Positions 16,058 to 24,892 are shown, counted from the stretch's first letter. The stretch: DNA of 64,000 bases from Pseudomonas citrullilanati (GCF_030580855.1 NZ_JAUQOP010000032.1:1-64000); one strand, 5' to 3'. Numbers and translations are program-made. The notes: generated by a model not told the origin, from the sequence alone.

Positions 16058-17617
16058 TTACACGGCCGCGGCCACTGGCTGAGTATTCGCCGTGGCGTAG
16101 AAGGCGTTTTCCCGCTGGTGCAGGTACCCCTCGTAGACGCGGGCAAGCTCATCGCTGCGGGTCTTCAGTTGGTGGGTGGCGCTGGCGAACAGCGCTTGCT
16201 GCTCGTCTCGCGACAGGCCGACCATTTCCCCCTCGGCGCGACCCAGTGCGTTGAACAGCAGCTTGGCCAGCAGTTCGGTTTCCGAGCGCTCATGGCCGAT
16301 TCGCTGGCAGATGGTTTCGACTACCGCGGCATGGTCGTGGAAGTGCCAGCCCAGGCGGCAAAGGCGGAATTTCACCGAAATCGGCGAGTCTTCCCACCAG
16401 TTCAGCGAGGCGTCGAGTTCGGCGTCGGTGATCCCGGAGAACTCTTCCACCAGTTGTTGGTGGCGTTTTTCCCAGAGGGTCAGCAACGCGTGGATGCTGC
16501 CGAAGTTGTAGGGCGCCGGGCCATGTATCTTCCAGTTGACCAGCGCCGGGCTGACGTTTTCAGCGTGGCGGATGCCCGTCCGGCTGGCTTCCAGGGTGGC
16601 GCGGATCGCAGGGGAGTGGGCCCAGAACTCGGCCATCACGCAGTGGACGATGTTGTTGCGAATCGTCCGCTGCTTGCCGAGGGTGTAGTTCTGGTGCAGG
16701 TGCTGCTGGTCGTACTCGGAGCCTTTCAGGCCGATGAGGCTGGCTTGCAGGTCTCGGAAGGAAACCTGCCAGTCGCGGATGATCATTTGCGCACGGGTCA
16801 AGCCGCGGCCCTGTGCCGCGCGTTTCTGCGCCGTGTCGGTGGCGACATCCAGCAGCATCTGGTAGATGCCCAGGCACAACTCACGCAGGCAGTCGGTGTA
16901 ATGGGCCCAGCCACCTTCGCCCTGGGCGCCCGGCCAGTCGACCATCAGCTCATGGTCCGGCACCTGGATCAGCGTATTGCAGAAGCGGCGCACTTCACGG
17001 GCAATGGCAGTCTGCGCGATGCCTTCTTCGGGCACGCTGTCTTCAGGGTACTGCCCGCGGGCTTGCACGACGGGCAGCCAATACGCCGCTTCCCGGACCG
17101 CCACGCTGGCGGTGTTGCTGGCGTTCAACGCCTTTCGCAGTTTCGACTCGGCGATGGAGTAGTTGAAGCTGGCCATCGCCTGCTTGGCCAGGCCTACCGA
17201 CAGTTGGGAAACGGTTTCGCTGGCGTCGATATCACCCTCGACATCGTGATGCACGCGGCAATACCCCAGGTCGAGCCGGGTATGGAGCGGAGCGCCGAGG
17301 AATTTGTGGTAGATGTCGCCATCGCTGGAGATGAGTTGCAAGACCGGCGACATGATGAAGATATGGCTGCCCACCAACTCGGAAATGCGCGGGTCGGGTT
17401 GGGAATTTTCCACTTCGACCCACACCGGAATCGTTGCTTCGTTGACCGCACCGATAAGCTGGGGATCGTTGAATACGCTGTCCACCAAGCGGTTACAACC
17501 ACTGCAGGACTGGCTATGGAAATAAATCAGGATCGGCTTGCCAGTCGATTTGGACTGCTCAATGGCGTGGACGTAGGACGTGTGGTGGACCCAGTCAATC
17601 TTGTTGGTTTCGCTCAT
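16058..17617 (-). CDS. Thioredoxin-fold protein with large C-terminal domain, possibly DinB-like
   Basis: 519 residues. The N-terminal 120 or so form a thioredoxin-like domain: KPILIYFHSQSCSGCNRLV has a CxxC pair in the usual place, followed by VWVEVENSQ. The remaining 400 residues are not recognised with certainty. They are helical-looking and contain histidine-bearing helices (RNNIVHCVMAEFW, FRLCRLGWHFHDHAAVVETI), a spacing that recalls DinB/EgtB-type metal helices. The start is the ATG at 17617 with GGAAG upstream; GTG at 17635 has no ribosome site. It sits 31 bases after the KamA-like gene. The fusion may place a thiol-redox domain on a thiol-transfer enzyme; this is inference. Confidence 0.6.
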   Translation of the reverse strand: MSETNKIDWVHHTSYVHAIEQSKSTGKPILIYFHSQSCSGCNRLVDSVFNDPQLIGAVNEATIPVWVEVENSQPDPRISELVGSHIFIMSPVLQLISSDGDIYHKFLGAPLHTRLDLGYCRVHHDVEGDIDASETVSQLSVGLAKQAMASFNYSIAESKLRKALNASNTASVAVREAAYWLPVVQARGQYPEDSVPEEGIAQTAIAREVRRFCNTLIQVPDHELMVDWPGAQGEGGWAHYTDCLRELCLGIYQMLLDVATDTAQKRAAQGRGLTRAQMIIRDWQVSFRDLQASLIGLKGSEYDQQHLHQNYTLGKQRTIRNNIVHCVMAEFWAHSPAIRATLEASRTGIRHAENVSPALVNWKIHGPAPYNFGSIHALLTLWEKRHQQLVEEFSGITDAELDASLNWWEDSPISVKFRLCRLGWHFHDHAAVVETICQRIGHERSETELLAKLLFNALGRAEGEMVGLSRDEQQALFASATHQLKTRSDELARVYEGYLHQRENAFYATANTQPVAAAV

Positions 17618-17648
17618 TTCTATGCTTCCATTCACGGTGGTTGAACAT

Positions 17649-19046
17649 TTATTTGACGGATTTCAGGACATCGTCGAGCAGCTGTGCCCGTGTCGCCGGA
17701 TTCGTCCAGAGCGCCTGGGCGTCGGCGGTCAGGGTATGGAGCGGGTCGCAGTAGAGAAAAACCTGGTCCTTTTTCACGGCCGGCGCGCGATAGGCGGCGA
17801 TGCCCAGGTAGGGGTCGTAGTAGTCGTAGCTATGGATATCGCGCTTGCCGCCACCGCCGGGCAGATCCACGATGAAATGCGGGGTGTTGTGCCCGGCGAT
17901 CAGGCCACGGGTGGATTTTTCCAGGGCGATCGAATCGCGAAGGCTGGTCCTGAGTGCCTCGACGCCACGGATCATGTCCCCTTGAAAGCAGTAATAGGGG
18001 CGCACGTTCAAGTAGGCGAGGCACTCGTTCAAACGGTGCATGGTCTGCGGGTTGTCATTGACGCCTTTGAGGATGACGGCCTGGTTCCTCACCTCGACGC
18101 CACGCTGGTGGAGCAGCCCCAAGGCCTCGGCGGTGATCGCCGTTATTTCGTTCGGGTGGTTGAAATGGGTGTGGATGGCAATGGACTTGCCCATCGTCCT
18201 CGCCCGGTCCGACAAGCGCGAGATGGCATCGGTCCAGTCGTGGTCGCTCTGGATCTTCATCGGCAGCACGGCCAGGCCTTTGGTGGCGAAGCGCATGCGC
18301 CGTACGTGGGGAACGTCCAGCAGCCGTTCACCGATCTCGGTGATCTGCCGGGCCTTGAGCCGGTAGGCATCGCCGCCCGAGATCACCACGTCCTCGACGC
18401 TGGAGTTGGCCTCTATGTAGCGGAACGCCGGTTCCCAGCGCTCGCCGGGGGCATTGATCTTCTTCTTGGTCACCGCATCGGTGTCCAGCCCCACCGCATA
18501 GCTGCGGGTGCAATAGCGGCAGTAGACCGGACACACATTGGTCGCCAGGAACAGCACGCGATCGGGGTAGCGGTGGGTCAGCCCCGGGGCCGGCGAATCA
18601 TCCTGCTCGCCCATGGGGTCGAGTTTCACCATGGGATGGTCGACGCAGATCTCCGAGGCCAGGGGCAGGAACTGGCGTCGCAACGGGTCCAGGTAGGGGT
18701 TGTCCCAGTCGATCAGCGAAAGGATATAAGGCGTCAGCCGGATCGACATTGGTGCCATCTGGTGACCTTCCTCGAGGTCTTTCAGGAACGCGGCACTGAT
18801 CCTGTTCTTGATCAGTGCGCCCAGCGCGCCGACGCTGGTAATGGCATTTTTTTCTTGCCACAGATGATTGTGAAACAACTCGGCGTCAATCGCTTTCCAA
18901 TGATCCAGGTCGCGCCAGAATTCATCACTTCGAAAGGCATAGCGCAGCGACAATAATGGTTCCAGACGCTGGCCTTGAGAAGAATGGGCAATCAATGACT
19001 TTAATTGAATGCCTGCAAAGTCATAATCCACAATGTTACTTGACAT
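17649..19046 (-). CDS. KamA-family radical SAM aminomutase-like enzyme
   Basis: 465 residues of the lysine 2,3-aminomutase family. The radical SAM cluster motif CPVYCRYC is present; the aminomutase landmarks VISGGDAYRL, AVILKGVNDNPQ (Asp), YYCFQGDMIRGVEALR (Asp) and PGGGGK (family PLP-lysine region) all remain. Known members move an amino group from C2 to C3 of Lys, Glu or Arg. The N-terminus is longer than in EpmB and no efp or epmA is nearby, so it is not the EF-P modifier. It is first in the eight-gene unit, 254 bases from the cytochrome-fused gene, with AAGGGA before the ATG. The substrate amino acid is not deducible. Confidence 0.88.
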   Translation of the reverse strand: MSSNIVDYDFAGIQLKSLIAHSSQGQRLEPLLSLRYAFRSDEFWRDLDHWKAIDAELFHNHLWQEKNAITSVGALGALIKNRISAAFLKDLEEGHQMAPMSIRLTPYILSLIDWDNPYLDPLRRQFLPLASEICVDHPMVKLDPMGEQDDSPAPGLTHRYPDRVLFLATNVCPVYCRYCTRSYAVGLDTDAVTKKKINAPGERWEPAFRYIEANSSVEDVVISGGDAYRLKARQITEIGERLLDVPHVRRMRFATKGLAVLPMKIQSDHDWTDAISRLSDRARTMGKSIAIHTHFNHPNEITAITAEALGLLHQRGVEVRNQAVILKGVNDNPQTMHRLNECLAYLNVRPYYCFQGDMIRGVEALRTSLRDSIALEKSTRGLIAGHNTPHFIVDLPGGGGKRDIHSYDYYDPYLGIAAYRAPAVKKDQVFLYCDPLHTLTADAQALWTNPATRAQLLDDVLKSVK

Positions 19047-19085
19047 GTGTTGTCGTCCCTTTCAAGTGGCGGCGTCCGTAGACTG

Positions 19086-19113
19086 ACAATACTCATTAAT
19101 TATCGTAAATCAA
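19086..19113 (-). promoter_or_regulatory. Candidate sigma-70 promoter of the KamA-led operon
   Basis: On the minus strand TTGATT (19108-19113) and TATTGT (19086-19091) are 16 bases apart, about 40 bases before the KamA-like start, in an AT-rich interval of about 250 bases that holds no other gene. Each hexamer matches four of six consensus bases. A tentative call. Confidence 0.35.
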
Positions 19114-19300
19114 GGCGCTGTTTTAATTATTTATCCGGCACTTTTTCGAGGTGAAAGTGTGCGCATCGCCAATGATTAATTGCAATTTTTTGTCCGGGGT
19201 ATAACCGGGCCAGGCGTTAATATCGGGCGCGCACTGTTCTACGCGGCGTTATCGGCGCCTGAAACGGTTAATAAAAATTTTACACGTGCGTAATGATTGT

Positions 19301-19978
<678 letters not shown>

Positions 19979-20012
19979 TCAAGGTTTAATACAGTCATTT
20001 ATTTTTATCAGT

Positions 20013-20070
20013 CCTTCGCACACGCGAAGGGCCGTACGACGGCCCGTCTGGAAACATGCCTCAGACAGGC
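20013..20070 (-). promoter_or_regulatory. Three tandem hairpins in the leader of the bufferin-cytochrome gene
   Basis: Three stem-loops follow each other between the 48-residue peptide gene and the bufferin-cytochrome start: 20042-20070 (9 pairs, 11-base loop), 20029-20045 (GGGCCGT/ACGGCCC) and 20013-20030 (CCTTCGC/GCGAAGG). Neighbouring stems share bases, so they may compete. No minus-strand T-run follows. A regulatory leader or an RNA-stabilising block is likely; a known riboswitch class was not recognised. Confidence 0.5.
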
Positions 20071-20098
20071 GGCGAGTTATTCGATGTTCAATGAGGTT

Positions 20099-20245
20099 TT
20101 AGCAGTGCCCGTGACAAGAGAACTTGTCCAGCAAGTCGTGCCGGCACCGGATGTGCAGGAAAACAGGAATGTCGGGGAGGAAGGTAGCAATACGTTGGCG
20201 CCGCGTGGGCGAAGTTGATTCGTGCAAGTCAGTGGTTCGATACAT
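20099..20245 (-). CDS. 48-residue Cys/His-rich peptide, possible MNIO (RiPP) precursor
   Basis: A short frame from ATG 20245 to TAA 20099, preceded by AGGGAG seven bases upstream, a strong ribosome site. The peptide has a Thr/Ser/Arg-rich leader-like half and a C-terminal half ending RCRHDLLDKFSCHGHC, with cysteines at 34, 44 and 48 and several histidines, and Cys as last residue. It lies downstream of the MNIO/DUF2063 pair and upstream of the bufferin-cytochrome gene, on the same strand. Size, Cys-rich end and neighbours suit a ribosomal precursor peptide modified by the MNIO enzyme. A 94-codon open frame overlaps it in another phase but has no ribosome site. Unproven. Confidence 0.5.
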   Translation of the reverse strand: MYRTTDLHESTSPTRRQRIATFLPDIPVFLHIRCRHDLLDKFSCHGHC

Positions 20246-20567
20246 TTATCGCTCCCTTTTTGTACAGGCCGCGTCTGGCGACTTGTCCGGAATCCGTTCC
20301 TGTCAGGTGACAAATCGTGCGTTCGTTTATCGAAGCCGCCATGTCCCTGTCGTATCTTCACCGTGAAATCAAATGTATTGCTTTAGTGCGAGTTTGCAAG
20401 GTGCTTTCTATTTGTAGCCCACGGCCAGAATATGTCTAATCGATATAAGCTTATAAGATGTTTCAAGATGTAACAGAGCGCGACCACGCTTTTACAGCGG
20501 GGGTGTCGGCCCGGCAGGACGCGCTCATGGCGAAAAAATCTGCCCGACTCAGCGGCTCAGGCAGGGT
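20246..20567. other. Intergenic interval with terminator and candidate promoter
   Basis: This 322-base stretch holds the intrinsic terminator of the MNIO/DUF2063 pair (20533-20564). It also has a minus-strand promoter candidate, TTGCAA (20394-20399) with TACATT (20372-20377) 16 bases apart, about 130 bases before the small peptide. The part around 20370-20470 is AT-rich compared with neighbouring genes. No other gene was seen. Confidence 0.5.
20533..20564 (-). terminator. Rho-independent terminator after the DUF2063 gene
   Basis: On the minus strand CTGCCTGA pairs with TCGGGCAG (8 pairs, one G-U, 9-base loop) and is followed directly by A then six T, starting four bases after the DUF2063 stop. 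A canonical intrinsic terminator; it separates the MNIO pair from the genes downstream. Confidence 0.75.
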
Positions 20568-21359
20568 TCAGGAAATGGCGACCAGCAGGCCATCGTTCAA
20601 CCAGCGGGTGACCAAGGCAGCGCTGTCGACAAGCTGCGGCTGACCCCGTGCGCCGTAACACGCCTGGGCGGCGATCAACGCGTCGCCCAGGGTCGTACCC
20701 TCCGCCAGGCGCTCCAGCGCGGCGGCTTCCCAGGGTTCGACCTCGCGTGCTTCGACATTCCAGCCGTTCCGATAGACAAGGACGGTACAGGCGTAGCGGT
20801 TCACCGACGGTAGGGGCTGGCCTTGCTGGCGGTGAGCGGACCATATCGCGACCACCGGCCATTGGCAGGGCAGCAACCCACAGCTCGGTGGCAAGGTGAA
20901 TCGCTGGACATCCAGCTCCGCGCTGCTCATGGCGGCCAGTGCCCGGGGATCGAGTGCCGTGGCATCGCGGGCGTGAGAGGCCAGGTGGATCAGCCATTCC
21001 AACGACGCCACCGCCGCGAAATAAGGGTAGGGTGCCACGGGCGCATAGTGTTCGAGGAACATCGGCAGGCGCTCGCCGAACAGGCCCAGGTCGGGATGTC
21101 GCGACGGGTGGCGCCGCCCATACGCGTAGGCGAGCGAGCGGAAGAACGGGTCGCCCACCAACGCCTTGATGACCGGATAGGTCAAGGCCAGCGATTGTTC
21201 CTGGTGCCGCCAAAGCCCGCTGCGGTAACGCGCGAAGCGTCGCTGATCGCCCGCGCTGGCCGTCTCCAGCCACCCGTGTGGCAGGACCGAGGATGACGGG
21301 GAATCATCCAGCGCCTGGGTAAAGCTGACCTGCAGGGCCGCCAGTTCTTCACGTGTCAT
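20568..21359 (-). CDS. bufC: DUF2063 (BufC-type) MNIO partner protein
   Basis: 263 residues. The N-terminal part (MTREELAALQVSFTQAL, RFARYRSGLWRHQEQSLALTYPVIKALVG) is the DNA-binding-like DUF2063 domain that accompanies DUF692 enzymes; LFGERLPMFLEHYAP and ASLEWLIHLAS follow in the usual order. In studied MNIO systems this partner recognises the precursor peptide and presents it to the enzyme. The ATG at 21359 overlaps the MNIO stop by 11 bases, so both are co-translated. The symbol follows the bufferin naming and is by homology only. Confidence 0.82.
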   Translation of the reverse strand: MTREELAALQVSFTQALDDSPSSSVLPHGWLETASAGDQRRFARYRSGLWRHQEQSLALTYPVIKALVGDPFFRSLAYAYGRRHPSRHPDLGLFGERLPMFLEHYAPVAPYPYFAAVASLEWLIHLASHARDATALDPRALAAMSSAELDVQRFTLPPSCGLLPCQWPVVAIWSAHRQQGQPLPSVNRYACTVLVYRNGWNVEAREVEPWEAAALERLAEGTTLGDALIAAQACYGARGQPQLVDSAALVTRWLNDGLLVAIS

Positions 21360-22209
21360 GCAGCACCTCCCGGGCGATCGTCCGTGCGATCTCGACCTGG
21401 TCGAGCAGTCCACCCAGGGGCGGCAGGCGTGTGTCCCATTCAATCAGTACCGGGACCGGGCCAAACCGGCGCAATGCGTCGCGATACAGCGACCAGACCG
21501 GTTCCGCCACCGCGCTGCCATGGTCGTCGATCAGCAGGTCCTCTTCCTGGCTATGGCCTGCCAGGTGAAACTCACGGACAGCCGATTCATCCAGGGCCTG
21601 CAGGGCGGCAAGGGCGCATTCACCGTGGTTGCACTGGTTGACGTAGAGGTTATTGAGGTCGAGCAGCACCGCACTGCCGGTGCGTGCCACCACTTCGGCG
21701 AGGAACTGCGCTTCGCCCAGGGTATCGCCGTGGTAGCGCAGGCTGGTGGAGATGTTTTCCAGCAGCAACTGTTGGCCCAATGCCTCCTGGACCTGGTCGA
21801 CCCGGTCGCAGACCAGCTCCAGCGAGGCTTCAACCAAAGGCAGCGGCAGCAGGTCGTTGAGGCACCGGTCTTCAATCGCCCCCCAGCTCAAGTGCTCGGA
21901 AACCAGGAATGGATGCACCTGTGCCGCCAGGCGTCGTATGCGTTCGACATGGGCACTGGAAAACCCATGGACCGAGCCGATGCCCAGTCCGACACCGTGC
22001 AGGCTGATGGGATATCGTTGCGCCAGGCGTCGAAGGATGTGCAGGTCCTTGCCGCCCGGCCCCAGGTAGTTCTCCGTGTGCACCTCAAGCCAGTCAACGG
22101 CGGGATGGCCGTCCAGGAACGCTTGATAATGAGGGGCCCTGAGGCCAACACCAATCCGTGGTAATGGACGCACTGTCTGACTCGCTTCTCGATGGTCGCC
22201 GCTGATCAT
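21349..22209 (-). CDS. bufB: MNIO (DUF692) multinuclear iron oxidase, BufB type
   Basis: 286 residues, a TIM-barrel DUF692 enzyme. Metal-ligand segments are all present: ISLHGVGLGIGS, VSEHLSWG, LLENISTS, VLLDLNNLYVN, REFHLAGH, LLIDDHGS and VLIEWDTRLP. MNIOs oxidatively modify cysteine (or other residues) of ribosomal peptides, as in methanobactin, 3-thiaglutamate and bufferin synthesis. The ATG at 22209 gives the usual length, although no clear ribosome site is seen and GTG 36 bases downstream is possible. Likely substrates are the bufferin-like domain at 19301-19963 and/or the peptide at 20099-20245. Confidence 0.88.
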   Translation of the reverse strand: MISGDHREASQTVRPLPRIGVGLRAPHYQAFLDGHPAVDWLEVHTENYLGPGGKDLHILRRLAQRYPISLHGVGLGIGSVHGFSSAHVERIRRLAAQVHPFLVSEHLSWGAIEDRCLNDLLPLPLVEASLELVCDRVDQVQEALGQQLLLENISTSLRYHGDTLGEAQFLAEVVARTGSAVLLDLNNLYVNQCNHGECALAALQALDESAVREFHLAGHSQEEDLLIDDHGSAVAEPVWSLYRDALRRFGPVPVLIEWDTRLPPLGGLLDQVEIARTIAREVLHDT

Positions 22210-22306
22210 AGCGCAGTGCCGGATCGAATTGAGCAACCACCGATAACCGCTGTCTACCGCCGGCACGGTGTTTGCCGTACGGCTATCGAACGATGGAGGA
22301 AGACTG

Positions 22307-23023
22307 ATGTACAAAGCGCTCGCCCTGTTCCTGTTGCTGGTTTCGTCCGGGTTGCAGGCCCAACCCTCGCTGCTCACCGACCTGCCGCTCAACTACCTGG
22401 CCCAGGCCGACGAGCAGGCCCGCAACCGACCGCTGGTGATCTTCCTGCATGGCTCCGGCAGTAACGAACAGGACCTGTTCGAACTCAAGGATGAACTGCC
22501 CCAACATTACAACTACCTGTCGGTGCGGGCGCCCAAGACCATGGAGCCGGGGCATTACCAGTGGTTTGCCAAGGCCGGCGAGGGCGCCTATGACGGCGAC
22601 CCTGCGGACCTGAAGGCCAGCGGCCAGGTGCTGCTGGATTTCATCGACAAGGCCCGGGCCAAGTACCCGACCGACGCGAGCAACGTCTACCTGGTGGGTT
22701 TCAGCCAGGGCGCGATGATGAGCTACGAAGTGGCCCTGCGACATCCCGAGGCGGTCGGCGGCATTGCCGCGATGGGCGGGCGGGTGCTGTCGGTGCTGCG
22801 CGGGCAGTTGAGTCCGGAAGAGTCGCGCCGCACGCTGGCGGTGTTCATCGGCCATGGCACGGCCGACCCGATCATTCCCTACCACGACGGCACCGAGGCC
22901 AATACCTTGCTCAAGACCCTGGCGCTGGAGCCGGAATTCCACGCCTACCCCGGCGTGGGCCACACCATCAGCGCCCTGGAAGTGCAGGATCTGCGGGCCT
23001 GGTTGGAGCGGCTCAATCCCTAG
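22307..23023 (+). CDS. Secreted alpha/beta-hydrolase (phospholipase/carboxylesterase family)
   Basis: 238 residues with an N-terminal signal peptide (MYKALALFLLLVSSGLQA). The catalytic triad is visible: Ser in GFSQGAMMS, Asp in GTADPIIPY, His in GVGHTISAL; the oxyanion region is VIFLHGSGSNE. The ATG at 22307 has GGAGG a few bases upstream. It belongs to the carboxylesterase/phospholipase group of small hydrolases and probably acts in the periplasm. It is divergent from the MNIO gene and appears to be the flank of the cluster region rather than part of it. The substrate is unknown. Confidence 0.87.
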   Translation: MYKALALFLLLVSSGLQAQPSLLTDLPLNYLAQADEQARNRPLVIFLHGSGSNEQDLFELKDELPQHYNYLSVRAPKTMEPGHYQWFAKAGEGAYDGDPADLKASGQVLLDFIDKARAKYPTDASNVYLVGFSQGAMMSYEVALRHPEAVGGIAAMGGRVLSVLRGQLSPEESRRTLAVFIGHGTADPIIPYHDGTEANTLLKTLALEPEFHAYPGVGHTISALEVQDLRAWLERLNP

Positions 23024-23048
23024 TGGAATGGGAGACCGCGGTGGGGCT

Positions 23049-23114
23049 TTCGCGAGCAAGCTCGCTCCCACAGCGGGCACTCGGTCATCTGTGGGAGCCT
23101 GCTCGCGAATGCCC
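23049..23114. repeat. REP pair (REPIN)
   Basis: Two inverted copies of a Pseudomonas REP (TTCGCGAGCAAGCTCGCTCCCAC and GTGGGAGCCTGCTCGCGAA) separated by about 17 bases, between the esterase and a convergent secreted-protein gene. Confidence 0.85.
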
Positions 23115-23146
23115 CGACCCGGTCCCGAAGGCACACCCGCATCCCA

Positions 23147-23731
23147 TCACTGGCCGCTGGCGATCCGCTTCACCAAGGCTTCGTGAGCCGCCTTGTCGCT
23201 GGGCCGCGAGATGATCTGCACCACGGCCATGTGGGTGCCGGATGCGCCGATCAAGGTGGTGTCCAGCGTTGGCCCGCCCCCCTGGGTCGCACGGGTGTCG
23301 AGTTGGCGCAGGCCCAGGCCGGTGGTTTTGAGGGTCAGGCTTTTCTCACCGAGGATCTTCGCGTCGGGCAGGCTCTTGGTTTTCTGCACGGCAAACTCTG
23401 CGAAGGTGGTATCGAGGAACGCCGCGTCGTCGTCCTTCACCGCCGCGCCGCCGGCGATGGTGTTTTCTGCGGTGATCACCACCGTCTTGCTGGTGGCGTT
23501 GCTGTACATCGTTCCGCTGGCCCCGGCGGTGCCTTGGGCGGCTTCGCCGGCGGGCAGGGGCGTGGCGATGAAGCCCTTGGGCAAGCTGAAGGCGAACTTG
23601 CCGCCCAGCATCGAAACCCTTTGCGCCGGGGCATCGCCGGTGGTTTTTGACGGGGCCGCCTGGGCCGATACACCCGCGAGGCCGACGATCGCCACCAGCA
23701 AGACGGCGGCCGGTTGACTCAGCAATGACAT
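23147..23731 (-). CDS. Secreted protein of unknown function
   Basis: 194 residues with a clear signal peptide (VLLVAIVGLAGVSAQAA). The mature part has short beta-rich segments (MLGGKFAFSLPKGFIATPLP, TKSLPDAKILGEKSLTL, HMAVVQIISRP) and a fold reminiscent of DcrB-like periplasmic proteins, but this is not certain. No catalytic motif is seen. The ATG at 23731 has no unusual feature. It is convergent with the esterase across a REP pair and stands alone. Function unknown. Confidence 0.7.
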   Translation of the reverse strand: MSLLSQPAAVLLVAIVGLAGVSAQAAPSKTTGDAPAQRVSMLGGKFAFSLPKGFIATPLPAGEAAQGTAGASGTMYSNATSKTVVITAENTIAGGAAVKDDDAAFLDTTFAEFAVQKTKSLPDAKILGEKSLTLKTTGLGLRQLDTRATQGGGPTLDTTLIGASGTHMAVVQIISRPSDKAAHEALVKRIASGQ

Positions 23732-23845
23732 TCAGATTCTCCACGGGACGCTTGAAGGGCGATCATCCCATGGGCGTCGCACTGGACTCCAGCGTCCGGG
23801 GAAAAAGCCGACGGTCATTTCGTCATCGGCGTCGTGGCGCGGCGT

Positions 23846-24778
23846 TCAGCGATCCCAGTAGGGCACTTCGCCAAAACACTCCAGGAAGAAGTCGATGACC
23901 GTGCGGACCTTCACCGACAGGCGTCGGCTGCCTGGCCAGAGGATGGCGATCTGCTGGGGTTCGAGGCTGTTGGAGGCCTGGTAGTCGCGCAGCACCGGGA
24001 CCAGCGTGCCGTTGCGCACCGCCTCGCCGATCAGCCAGGACGGGAACATCACCAGCCCCAGGCCTTGTTCGGCGGCCTGGGTCAAGGTATCGGCGTGGTT
24101 GCCGGTGATCGGTCCCTTGACGCTGTAGGGTGTCCAGGCCTGGCCCGGGCGCCGGAAGAACCACCGCTGCTGGCCGGTCACGCCTTTGTAGGCCAGGCAC
24201 TGGTGATGGGCCAGGTCCTGGGGCTTGAGCGGTGTCCCATGGCGAGCCAGGTAGTCCGGGCTGGCGGCGATCTGGAAGCGATGGGGCGCGAGGATACGGG
24301 CCTGCATGCTCGAATCGTGCAACGGACCGATGCGAAACAGCAGGTCGGCGCCTTCCTGCAAGGGGTCGACATAGCTGTCGGTCTGCTGGATGTCCAATTG
24401 CAGCTTCGGGTAGCGGGCGCACAACGCGCCCAGCCAGGGTGTCAGGTGGCGTTGGCCGAATACCACCGGGGCGTTGATCCGTACCAGCCCCGAGGGCTCG
24501 CTGTGTTGCTCCTGCAGGGCCTGTCCGGCTTCCTCCATCTGGACCAGCATCAATCGTGCGTGATGCCCCAACAGGCGCCCGGCTTCGGTGGGGGAGACGG
24601 CGCGGGTGTGGCGATAAAGCAACTGTTGGTTCAGGGCCTGTTCCATCAGCTGGATCTGCCGGGAAATCGAGGACGGTGCCAGGCCTTCGCGCCGGGCCAC
24701 TTCTGAAAAGCTGCCGTGATCCAGCACGGCGACAAACAATCGCAGTGCCTTGAAGCCCAGTTCGTCGAGACCCTGCAT
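23846..24778 (-). CDS. LysR-family transcriptional regulator
   Basis: 310 residues: an N-terminal winged helix-turn-helix (FVAVLDHGSFSEVARREGLAPSSISRQIQLME) and a C-terminal periplasmic-binding-like effector domain. The ATG at 24778 gives MQGLDELGFKALRLFVAV, as usual in the family; upstream codons are open but unsupported. It is divergent from two YdcZ-type transporter genes over 114 bases containing a TTGCGCAA palindrome, and probably controls them. The effector is unknown. Confidence 0.9.
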   Translation of the reverse strand: MQGLDELGFKALRLFVAVLDHGSFSEVARREGLAPSSISRQIQLMEQALNQQLLYRHTRAVSPTEAGRLLGHHARLMLVQMEEAGQALQEQHSEPSGLVRINAPVVFGQRHLTPWLGALCARYPKLQLDIQQTDSYVDPLQEGADLLFRIGPLHDSSMQARILAPHRFQIAASPDYLARHGTPLKPQDLAHHQCLAYKGVTGQQRWFFRRPGQAWTPYSVKGPITGNHADTLTQAAEQGLGLVMFPSWLIGEAVRNGTLVPVLRDYQASNSLEPQQIAILWPGSRRLSVKVRTVIDFFLECFGEVPYWDR

Positions 24779-24892
24779 GGTGCTGCCTGCCTGTGCGTAT
24801 TGCGCAAAAGTGTTGTCTGGATACTCCCATTTATCGCACAGGGGCGCCAGCCGATAATACCGGCCATTCTTCGACGAACAAGGGTTAAAGGC

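Noticed and set aside
19092..19113. Anr/Fnr box (TTGATTTACGATAA) before the KamA-like gene
   Set aside because: Only the first half-site agrees with TTGATNNNNATCAA; the second half has too few matches.
20077..20361. 94-codon minus-strand frame overlapping the 48-residue peptide in another phase
   Set aside because: It starts at GTG without a ribosome site, whereas the 48-codon frame has a strong one; kept only as an alternative.
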